From Branchiostoma floridae (Eukaryota; Chordata; Leptocardii; Amphioxiformes; Branchiostomatidae): 36,655 bases of DNA. The position numbers and the translations under genes are program-made. Shown piece by piece: positions 1 to 35,569 of the stretch (position 1 is the stretch's first letter; every line of letters starts with the position of its first letter). The notes beneath the pieces were generated by a model. That model was not told where the DNA came from. It saw nothing but the letters and a program-made list of their open reading frames with translations, and searched no databases. The DNA lies in contig NC_049981.1 of the NCBI RefSeq assembly GCF_000003815.2, positions 32,412,210 through 32,448,864 of the forward strand, in the 5' to 3' direction.

Positions 1-2485
1 GACCCTTACATTGCTGTTTTTTTAACAAACACACATAAACACAGACACATGCACACACACGGGTACAGACCCAGAAAAATATGATAATGTTACATACAAA
101 GGAAATTGTCATGAGAAAATTCCCAGACTAGTCAGACCTATATTGTTTCCCCAGAAGTACCGACCAGCTTCTAACATTTGTGTATCAATGTTTGCGATTA
201 AACCATAATATTTGCAGTGTCAACAACAACAACAACAACATGTCCCGGAAACGGTGTCAGTAACACAGCTGCGCGCGGGACCTGGTTTTCTACAAACCTG
301 GGCTTTATGCAATCGCTATGGAGTATGTTAGGACCAGTTTTATGTTTATGTTAACAGTAAAACAAACAAATAAACAACCAAACAAACCTTGCCGATGCTG
401 GTGCGGCTGTTTTCCCTGGCGGGTACCACGGAGATCTGTGTGACCGGCATGGGGCTGCCACTGCCGCCTGGACACTCGGAAAATCCCGATAAATCCGTGC
501 TGTGGTCGGCCCTTCCTGCCGTGTGGGGCCCTGGCGGTCCGACTGGGTCCGTATGGCAGGTTTTCAGCGCATATTCCCCAGGTTTGGCGGGATGTTCACC
601 CCGGCTCGGAGCTGCAGTAGCCGGGTATGGTTCTGTTGAGACCCGTGAGAAAAATGGCCGGAAAGACTCCCGAACACTCACAGCAAGGGGAAACCACGGG
701 ACGTTTCTACACGAATCCTCGCCTCTTTCCGTGTTTTTTCCACCGTTCCTGGGGGCAGGGAGACCCTAGGAGTTCCGTGACGCCATTTGGAGGCTGTTTG
801 ACGTGAAATCGGGGATATCTGAGGGTAAATGTGCTCACATCTGTGCTGACATCGTCACACAGTCAGAATGGTGGCCATGGACGGGACCATGTCTGTGCAC
901 GGGAGGGGGGAACAGGCTGTACCATCTGTACACTACAGGGGGCACTGGACGAGCGGATGGGGTAAAGACGGCAACAATCCTTCTTCTTCTTCTTCCTCGG
1001 AAGCCCACGTTCAAAACATCGATCAAAATGCCCAGAAAAACCTCGAATCAAGAATTCTGGTGGGTTTGTTAAGCAGGAATGCAGGAAAAAGACATACATT
1101 TGGAAACGATAACGTTAATAATGTTACGTAACCGGCCCCAGGGAACTTGAAAATGTCTTCACAACTAAAAAAAACAGTGTTTTACTTTTTTTCAATTAAT
1201 TTTTTTATAAGTGCCTAATATCTACGTAATACAAATAGATCAAGCAACTACATAGATTCTCTAAACGTCACAACAAGCAAACTTGATTCTTGCTTAGTCA
1301 ACTCAAAATATAATATTATAACAGTTAAGTTACCTCCTTGATCTAGACCTAGTTCTACTAGTACTAGTAACGTTGGTAGTGTATTTTGTACTGCATGGTG
1401 TTCTTTCTGGATGTCCCATGTACTTGTTTATCCATTTCTGTCTGTCTATGATTATTCGCATCTTTGAGGTGCACGTGTAATTTTATGGGTAAATGACGCG
1501 ATGCATGATTAAAACTTTATGTATAGTAAACCGAGTAGTGTGAACAAAGCCGATATGAAGCCAGTCGTGTGCTTGAACCTTATTTATTCATGAGAAGCTC
1601 AAATCGGCCTGCAGGCCGCTTTTTCTGAGAACATGAGGGAGGTAAAGGCTGACATAAACTTGACAACGGAGACACAGATCCCATTGAGTCCCAATGAACC
1701 TATCAACATATAATTGGACTAGTGAGAGTCCTACATGTAACAACAAAGATTGAGGAAGTAATTTAGTAATGAAGATGTTTTGCGGAACTGTCTTTCTGGC
1801 CAAAGACTTTTTTACTGCGGGACTTTCCGCTGCCATCCCCGCTATACGTCTGTTAGCTAGCCTTTTGTGTCAGTCTATTGTCCTATCGCCAGCCTATTCA
1901 CACCTGCAGTTTTGTCCCTACGGTAAGGTGTACGGCTTCGCCGCTCGCACGTCAAGCCGATCAGGTATCACCCAGACAAAGTCGGGTTTTGTTCAGCTGT
2001 GACGTAAAGACATACTGGGTTGGGCCGGGGATTTTATTTCTCTTCACCTCCTGGGCAAAGAGGAACTGATTTTTTTTATTGTTGAGCCTTCCTGAAAGGT
2101 CTCAATTTCAAGTTCAACGAGATAGCTTTTGCTGTTGGGCTGTTTTTGACGATTTCTTCCTTTACACTCACGATTTTTAGTAGGCGGACTCGAAACCTCG
2201 ACTTCGCTATTTTTTCAGAAGCTTTGGCCGTTCTGATTTCACTTGTGGCTTTTAGCAGTAGTTATGACACGCATGGAACATTCTTTTTTTCACGTGCTAA
2301 TAGGGTTCTGTTGTCTTATTAATTCTATACTTAATGGTTGTTCGCCTGCTCAGTAAGCTAACTGGCTGGGCGCTTCATGTCCAATCAGAAAGTCCGTCTC
2401 GCCTCCGGCCTGTTTAGTGCTGTCTCACTGCGGGTAATAGGGGTACTGCAGAAAGGCCTGGGACGTGCGGAAGGTTTTGCTAGAT
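1..2485. other. Upstream region without recognisable gene
   Basis: I see no supported exon here. Short open frames between 346 and 1131 overlap on both strands and resemble no family I know. A short (CAA)n tract sits at about 222-240. The stretch 1140-1500 is AT-rich and non-coding in appearance. Confidence 0.5.
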
Positions 2486-2577
2486 AAACTGGGCCCAAGG
2501 AAAAATGAATGCGTGCTTCCGGTTAAATGAATGACATCTGGGGTGCTGTGGGGTGGGTGTCACTGGCAAGGGAGTTT

Positions 2578-2660
<83 letters not shown>

Positions 2661-3115
2661 AGATACAAAGAGAAAAAGAAACTTTCCAGCTATCGACCCT
2701 ATGTTTTTCTTGACCAATATCAAAAGAAAACGTTGATTTTCTAGGTCACTGGCGTGCAATTGTTAAAGGTCACTAGTTTGGAAAATTGCTTTGTAGTGTT
2801 TAATGTCTGCCTGCCTGATGTTGGCATGCCTGTCTCATCTGGGCCCAGGAAAAATAGATTGTGTGTTTCTAGTTAACTGAATGACATTAAGGGGGGAGGG
2901 GCGTCGCTGGCAAGGGAGTTTCAATACATAGATGACCATAGATAGAAAGAGAGAGGGCCTAACGACCCTATTTTTTTCTGAAAAGGTATCAGAAATACAA
3001 CATTATTGATTTTTCTAGATACTTGCCGTAGAATACATTGAAGGTTACTGGTGTTCAAAAATTGCTTCGTAGTCTTGCAATGTCATGTCTGCCTGAGTGT
3101 TGGTATGTCTGTCAG
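2486..3115. repeat. Tandem segmental duplication (~350 bp unit, two diverged copies)
   Basis: The block beginning near GGGCCCAAGG at 2491 recurs from GGGCCCAGGA at 2841. Shared segments in the same order include GGCAAGGGAGTTT, AAATTGCTT, and GTCTGCCTG followed by TTGG. The copies are diverged by substitutions and indels. The first copy has a long (GA)n tract where the second has only an interrupted GA stretch (2944-2956). Confidence 0.75.
2582..2655. repeat. (GA)n microsatellite
   Basis: About 37 uninterrupted GA dinucleotides inside the first copy of the duplicated block. The short Arg-Glu and Ser-Leu frames across it are artefacts. Confidence 0.98.
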
Positions 3116-3221
3116 AGTTTCTATAGTGCCCTTCTTTCATGTCCTGCCAGGGGGCATTTCTACTTGATGAGTAGTGGCTGCCTTGTCTGTAGGTTAGTCC
3201 TAGATACAAGCCGGGTTAAAG

Positions 3222-3598
3222 CCCCTGTCACACACAGCCGACCATGGCCTCCCGACCTTCTCCAGACCATGGTTGGGAGTTAAGCCCCTGTCACAAAAAG
3301 CCGACCATGGCCTCCCGAACCTTCTCCAGACCATGGTTGGGAGTTAAGCCCGTCACACATAGCCGACCATGGCCTCCCGACCTTCCCCCAGACCATGGTT
3401 GGGAGTTAAGCCCGTCACACATAGCCGACCATGGCCTCCTAACCTTCTCCAGACCATGGTTGGGAGTAAAACCTCTGTCACACATAGCCGACCATGGCCT
3501 CCCGACCTTATCCAGACCACGCTTGGGAGTTAGGCCCTGTCACAAATAGCCGACCATGGCCCCCGACCTTCTCCAGATCACGGTTGCGAGCAATGTCA
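3222..3598. repeat. 62-63 bp minisatellite, six copies
   Basis: The unit contains GCCGACCATGGCCTCC and CCAGACCATGGTTGGGAG. GCCGACC recurs at 3237, 3300, 3362, 3424, 3487 and 3549. Each unit has two CCATGG cores in a partly inverted arrangement. A related single copy lies in opposite orientation near 8575-8615. Confidence 0.93.
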
Positions 3599-3883
3599 TT
3601 TGTTGGTAGAAGGTGGTAGGCGAGCTACCCAACTAGTTTCTATGTCCTCTAATACTAGTCTGCGACAGCAGTCTATAAGTTGAAAAACCAATTATGGATA
3701 TATAAAAAAATGCCAGGATGCGATCGGTGGAACGAACTAGACCTAGAATAGGGTACTGGATCCCAAACCCAGCGCCAACCTTGTTTGGGAAGCTGGTCAG
3801 GAGCAAAGTCGTGGGAAGGTCATGAGCAGGTGACGGGAACTTGACCTTCAGCAGCCCGAAGCCCAGACAGCAGGCTGAGGTCC

Positions 3884-4010
3884 CGGATGTAGGTGGTCCA
3901 TGTGACGTATAGATGATGACGATGTGAGGGGTGATTTATAAAAATATTCCAGATGTAGGTGGTCCATGTGACGTATAGATGATGACCATGTAAGGGGTGA
4001 TTATATTATT
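3884..4010. repeat. 67-bp tandem duplication
   Basis: The segment starting GATGTAGGTGGTCCATGTGA at 3885 recurs at 3952 with few changes, giving two adjacent copies. No coding potential is seen. Confidence 0.85.
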
Positions 4011-4284
4011 CCATTTTTTCTACTTTAGGGTCTGCTACAGGAGAGTTCGTCATGTCAATGGGGAATAAAACACACGGACACAGATAGAGCATTTCCATAC
4101 ACTCACAAGGATGTCTCGCTCGGAGAACTCACGGCAAGCTCAACTCTCTGGAATAGCACTCTATGAACTAAAATGTTAAGTTTGTAATATCATATCATTA
4201 TGACAGACCGTTCTGTTGGATACAGCCGCCGCACGACAGTTTCTGACAGCACCGACTGTGCACCCGGCCTAGACCAATCGAATG

Positions 4285-4410
4285 GGGACGGTCCTCGGGA
4301 ATGTGAACAGGCCTCTACAAAAGCGGACAGCCCTCGACTTTCACAAGCGGACAGTCCTCTTGGAAAGGGGATGTTCATCCCTTTATAAGCATACAGTCCT
4401 CGGAAATCGG
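4285..4410. repeat. Short imperfect tandem repeat
   Basis: Variants of AAGCGGACAGTCCTCG recur roughly every 28-30 bp (for example near 4320 and 4347, with a degenerate copy near 4387). The overlapping open frames on both strands look like by-products. Confidence 0.5.
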
Positions 4411-5149
4411 ACATTCAGAGGACACCCCCGCCGGCCCGTGGATTCGTCCGCATGTCTTTGCTTGGGACAGGCGGAAAAGGCTGCATTGTTGATGGTCTCC
4501 GCTCGGCCGTTTGGTGCTTCCTTCCAACTTAACCTCGCGTCTCTCAAGCGTTCCTTTCTGTCTTCAAGAGTGGTTCTCTCTGTCTCAAGAATGTTTGGAA
4601 CCTTGTTCCTTTGTATCTTAAGGAGATGACAGATTGCAAGTTCAGCGACTTTTCTTAACCTACCTTATTGCCAGTCTCCAGGCACGCGGCGCGGCAGCAG
4701 CTGGTTATATTACACCAAACGACTCGTCACACCTAACACACGTCACATCTATCTACAAGCGTTCTTTAAAACTACCCAGAGAAGATGCACCTACTGTGCT
4801 TGATGATGAAAAATTCCACTCTTCGATAATTCTGGGAAAGTACGAATTTTTGAACACATCGATCCTAGGTTGGTAACTCTGGCACTTGAAGGCATGACTG
4901 CTTCTTGTTCTTTTTTTATTTTTTTTTTGAGCTGGTACTAGTATTAAAAACTTATCAGTTGCAACGTCCACCTTGTTCTCAAGGGTCTTGGGGTCGTGGG
5001 TCGGGACTTGCATCAGGAAAACCTCAAATATAGACAAAGATACGACCCACATGTTTATTTATTTATTGAGATTGCAGGCAATGCTATTCATGGCAAACCC
5101 AGGCAGCTTAGCCTGATATGGGGTGCCAACGCGTACACATATTTACCGT
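4411..5149. other. Non-coding stretch, nothing recognised
   Basis: No domain, splice-bounded exon or RNA gene is recognisable. A short ATTT tract is at about 5054-5068. Confidence 0.4.
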
Positions 5150-5600
5150 TCTCTTAGAATACACATCATTAAATCAAATGAAACAAAAAGATTAAGCCAA
5201 CAGACTAACCTTCTTGAGTAGAACACAAGTTAAGCTTGATATATAGGTTTGGAACTTGGGGGTCAGAGGTCTAGTCTACGTACCAGTCTCGTAGAATACA
5301 CATAATTAAATCAAATGGTTAACGTATACTTCAAATGAGACAAAAAGATTAAGCCAAAAGACTAACCTTCTTGAGTAGAACACAAGTTAAGCTTGATATA
5401 TAGGTTTGGAACTTGGGGGTCAGAGGTATAGTCTACGTACCAGTCTCGTAGAATACACATAATTAAATCAAATGGTTAACGTATACTTCAAATGAGACAA
5501 AAAGATTAAGCCAAAAGACTAACCTTCTTGAGTAGAACATAAGTTAAGCTTGATTTATAGGTTTGGAACTTGGGGGTCAGAGGTCTAGTCTACGTACAGG
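5150..5600. repeat. ~150-bp tandem repeat, three copies
   Basis: TAGAATACACAT starts copies at 5155, 5292 and 5449; AGTAGAACA and GGTTTGGAACTTGGGGGTCA recur in each. The first copy lacks a 22-bp segment (GGTTAACGTATACTTC region) found in copies two and three, which are nearly identical. That suggests recent duplication of the longer form. Confidence 0.93.
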
Positions 5601-6775
5601 TAACTATCAACTTAACAGATTGGAAGCTACAGACCAGATTGGTCTGAGTTTTGTAAAGGAAATGTAGGTTTCAAAGGCAGTAAATGCTTGTTTGTATAGT
5701 TGTCATGTCCTGCCAGCCCATGGCCATGTACGTAGCTATAGTACAATAGACTTCGTTAGACGATCTTTTGTGAGCTGGCGACAGTGGCCGCTAATTAAGA
5801 CACCGCGCTGGTTGTTATAAAGCGGACAGTGTAGCAGATAGTGTTCAACAGTTTAAGATGACGAACCGCAGGAACACGTTTTGTCCTTTATCTTCATGTT
5901 AGCAGCACTACAGCCGCGTCAAACGTTATTACAGAACCGCCGCCTGGGGTTTTTCACTCAAGTCCTGTTCCCAACCGCAGGTCAGATATAGTTCAGTGTC
6001 CTCTTACGCAACTGCAATTTCCCGTCTGTTGAAGTCCGACCTTGCCAGCGGTCCTTGGGCTAGTCGGGCAGCCTTGGCCGTATTTTAGACTGCAATCGGG
6101 CCAATGATTAAGATAGCTGTAGTTTTTGACATGTGGAAGGTCAAATTCCAAAAAAGAACAGAAAAATGTAGATCTTGGGGGCTGAGACAAAGCCAGACCG
6201 CCATACTGGGGATATCAGTGTGTAAAGCTAAGGGCACAACCAACAGTACGTGCATATACCTGCTGTCTACGTGCCAAAACGTGGGCAATCTTTGGGGATC
6301 CGTAACTGGTAAGTACCGCCTCCGTACGAACTCGTAGGGAATCCGACCGATTTTGGAGCACTCAGACACGCCGTAGAACTTTACGTGCAGGCACAGGTTT
6401 GTGTGCCATCGGGCTGCGGATTCACCCCCAGTACGTGCCAGTACGGGCGACGAGCCTGCCCTGTACAGCCTGAACGTTTTCAGAAATACGTGGTGGACGT
6501 GGTCTACCCAAAAAGCGTACGGAAAAATTGCACGTACGGCAGGTAGTGTCCTTGGCTTGTCTGACCTCCTGCACGTCAAGCCGATGTGACCTGCCTCGTG
6601 TGAATTTACTGTTTTTAAGTAAAAGAAAGGTTTTACTTCTGTCGTTCTGATGTGAAATTGTTGGGCAGTATTTGGGTGTTGTCATTACCGTAAAACAATT
6701 TTTAAGGCATCTTCTATCCCACAGAGCATGACGTCACACGCACGTGACCTGTCTTGTTAGCAGGCTGGCGCGCGG
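5601..6775. other. Region without recognisable gene
   Basis: Open frames exist on both strands (longest on the minus strand at 6085-6579) but show no known domain or convincing splice structure. Short CGTACG/ACGTAC words are frequent between 6240 and 6540. Confidence 0.4.
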
Positions 6776-6990
6776 CCCTGTCGTCTGCACTGGAACAGAG
6801 CGTTGCCAAAAAGCACTGGGGCACCCAGTGTCGACGTCAATGGCGCGAAAACCTGTCGGTCGTTCGTGTCGTCTGATTCTGAGGGAAGCTGTCCTGTCGT
6901 CTGATCTGGAACCTGGAGGTGCCAAAAATCACGATGTCAATGGCGCGAAAGTTTGTTGGTCGTTTGTGTCGTCTGAGAGAAGTGGTGCCA
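6776..6990 (+). promoter_or_regulatory. ~100-bp tandem duplication carrying two E2F-like sites
   Basis: Two related copies contain CCTGTCGTCTG, GCCAAAAA and TGGCGCGAAA. TGGCGCGAAA occurs at 6841-6850 and 6941-6950, exactly 100 bp apart, and is the reverse complement of the E2F-type motif TTTCGCGCC. They lie about 770-870 bp upstream of the mosaic gene's signal-peptide codon. Regulatory function is inferred from motif match only. Confidence 0.4.
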
Positions 6991-7057
6991 AAACGTACCT
7001 GGACAATCAGTCAGCTAGCGGGAAAAGAGAAAAGCGATCGGTTGGAAGTATCAAAAC

Positions 7058-7138
7058 ATGTCTGCTCAATCTAAAGACGATGTCTTCACGACTTACGAGC
7101 CTGGAAAAAAGAAACCGCAAGGAAAATTTCGTGCTGAC
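7058..7138 (+). CDS. Candidate alternative first exon (low confidence)
   Basis: An ATG at 7058 opens 27 codons (MSAQSKDDVFTTYEPGKKKP...) ending at a GAC|GTGAGG donor in phase 0. That is the phase needed to join exon 2 of the mosaic gene at 20312. The peptide is hydrophilic and has no signal sequence, so such an isoform would not enter the secretory pathway by itself. No transcript evidence is available; it could equally be chance or belong to another gene. Confidence 0.2.
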
Positions 7139-7479
7139 GTGAGGTCATCCGGAGGTCAGGCGATCACGTACTGCTTGTGTCACTTGAAGTGCATCCAGAT
7201 GACATTCATCAAAGCTAAAAATTTCAAGGGAAATCCTTTTTTTCTACAGTTGTTTAAGAATCCATCTAGCATCGACATTGTCACATTGAAATTAAGTTTT
7301 GTTAAAAGACCTTTCAGCTAGCTGCGGTAACAATGCCTTTGAAACTAAGGTTGTTGAAACGAAGCTTTATTAAATTAAGAGACTTCCCATCTAGTTGCAG
7401 CTTTGTTAAGAGACTTATCAGCTGTGAAAAGTGCCCTCGCTTGACCCCCTGAATGTGACCGCATCGCCGTAAATCATTC

Positions 7480-7640
7480 TAAACTGCTCCGCCCGGAACA
7501 GGCCGTCAAGTTCGCGTGATTCGAACATGGCGCCTCGGTCCGCCATCATGGCCTTGGCTCGACAGGTCACCGGTAAATTTAAACCCGACGGCCTGTCAAT
7601 CATCTGCCGGCAAGGGGGCGTGGCGGGTTCGCCGCAAGGG
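7480..7640 (+). promoter_or_regulatory. Probable GC-box promoter / 5' UTR region of the mosaic gene
   Basis: GCTCCGCCC at 7486-7494 matches an inverted GC box and GGGGGCGTGGCGGG at 7614-7627 matches a GC/KLF-type box. No TATA box is evident at a sensible distance. Two in-frame upstream ATGs (7527 and 7548) lie in this stretch, so it may be transcribed leader as much as promoter. Confidence 0.35.
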
Positions 7641-7715
7641 GAGTTTATATTGTCGACCGGTCCTGAAGACTGCCCCACTATCGCTGAAGACACACACGGA
7701 AAACCTCGCAGAAAA

Positions 7716-34013
<26,298 letters not shown>

Positions 34014-34076
34014 GTAATGAGCTAGTTCATGGTGTGAAATACGCAGACACGGTGTGGTGCGTTGTAGACAACACAG

Positions 34077-34200
34077 CATGCTCTCTGGGGGCCCCTTTTG
34101 GCCCATGATACACTTTTGCTGGCCATTTGTACTGGGTCGCTTGGCCAATGCCTCCATACGGGAAAAATTGCCCTCAGACAGCCTGCTATGGAGGCCAGAT
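34077..34200. mobile_element. MITE-like inverted-repeat element, family A, copy 2
   Basis: AGCATGCTCTCTGGGGGC at the left is inverted at the right as GCCCTCAGACAGCCTGCT. The interior ATACACTTTTGCTGGCC is the reverse complement of the same word at about 11130-11144. Opposite orientation to copy 1. Confidence 0.6.
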
Positions 34201-34260
34201 GTATTGTGGGTAACATGTCAAAGGTGAAGTCTCTTGAGAGTCAAGGAAACATGTTACTAA

Positions 34261-34405
34261 GTAAGTTGTAGTACAGCTAGGAGGTTACTAAGTACAGCCA
34301 GGAGGTTACTATGTACTTTGAGATAGTAAGTTGTAGTACAGCTATGAAGTTACTAAGTACAGCCAGGAGGTTACTATCACTTTGAGATAGTAAGTTGTAG
34401 TACAA
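34261..34405. repeat. ~65-bp tandem repeat, 2.3 copies
   Basis: GTAAGTTGTAGTACA begins units at 34261, 34326 and 34390; AGTTACTAAGTACAGCCAGG-type words recur within. Confidence 0.9.
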
Positions 34406-34526
34406 CCAAGAGGTACTCATCTGAGTAATGAGGCTGTAGTGTGTATTCGACGCAATTCACGGACCCCCATTTTACGTCTGGACATGTATCAAGCATGGTC
34501 AAGACAAGATCTGTGTATACAACTTT

Positions 34527-34710
34527 ATCTCCAAGCAGATCCTACGGTAGAATAAGATAGTATCAAAAGCTGCCAGAGGAGTGAAGCCAGCCTAGGATGG
34601 TGTTTGGCTACCGGGGGCCCGGGCAAATGTACACCTCTTGGCTGACTACACTCCTTGACCAGTTTAACTACTAGTATCTTATGCCATCCTAGAATCTGCT
34701 TGGAGATAAT
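34527..34710. mobile_element. MITE-like element, family B, copy 2
   Basis: TATCTCCAAGCAGATCCTAC at the left end is inverted in TCTGCTTGGAGATA at the right end; GGTAGAATAAGATAG faces CTAGTATCTTATGCC. Same family as 27222-27448, shorter interior. Confidence 0.85.
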
Positions 34711-34820
34711 ATACAACATACAAGTCAGGGGCCTTCACCTTTTAACTCATGCAGTTTATACTGTGAGCTATCTTAAATAAACAAAATTTTCTCCATACAG
34801 GCTACGCAACATCTATAGGG

Positions 34821-35031
34821 TACTGTAAATACAGAAATGTTCGCGGTGGATTAATATTCGCGGTTTTCGCGGTGACCACTTCACCGCGAATTTAAAACCA
34901 CCGCGAACATTTTTCTATCATGGTATTAGACTGCAGTCTATGGTGCTACCGCGAACTTAAATCCACCGCGAAAGTCCTTTTTCCCGCTACCGCGAAATAA
35001 AATCCCCGCGAACTTAAATGCATTTACAGTA
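34821..35031. mobile_element. MITE-like element with TACTGTAAAT ends and TTCGCGG repeats
   Basis: TACTGTAAATACAGAAATGT at the left mirrors AAATGCATTTACAGTA at the right. Internally TTCGCGGTGG / CCACCGCGAA words alternate in inverted orientation. No coding content. A TTTCTCCATACAG acceptor lies directly upstream at 34788-34800 (see findings). Confidence 0.85.
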
Positions 35032-35569
35032 TCATGTAGGCTTTATGGATTACAAGTAGCCACTTTGCTTTGCCCTACCATACATTACTGTCTCCAAGAA
35101 GATGTTTGGAAGATCATTTTGTGTCAGGTAGGCTTTTTCAGTTGGTACCTGACATGACAGGGATGCTCGGATCAGAACACATCAACATCTTATCTTATAG
35201 AAATTATAACTTAAATCCTATATCGATTCTTCCCCGGAATTTTCATACTGCAACATAGAAAATACACGTACCTGACATGGAGTGTGCCTTGCAAAAATCA
35301 CACAAAAATCAACGTATTTTCAAGAACCAAGAAGTAAATCCCAATTCTTCCAAGTGTTGCTCTGGCTAAGCTCAGTCCTCGATCATAATGTCATTCACCA
35401 ACACTAATGAACTTTCATGATATCATTAGGCACAAAAGTTCTACACAGTACTGGACTGTCCACAGCACTAGGTTTCCTTACCTGTGTGTTACGTCAGCCA
35501 TGTGTGTGTCCACTGAACATACTAACAGAGTGTTAGAGTTCACTTTAAAAAAATGCTAACTCGGCACAG
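35032..35569. other. Intergenic or intronic stretch, nothing recognised
   Basis: No exon, repeat family or RNA gene is recognised between the MITE and the zinc-finger locus. Confidence 0.45.

Noticed and set aside
346-1131. Cluster of overlapping open frames on both strands
   Set aside because: Low-quality frames in all registers with no family resemblance; likely GC-rich chance frames.
3244-3549. 101-codon frame with a repeated RPWLGVKP motif
   Set aside because: By-product of the 62-bp minisatellite; the unit length drifts between 62 and 63 bp, so no coding frame is maintained by design.
6085-6579. 164-codon minus-strand open frame
   Set aside because: No recognisable domain, no convincing splice sites, and overlapping frames open on both strands.
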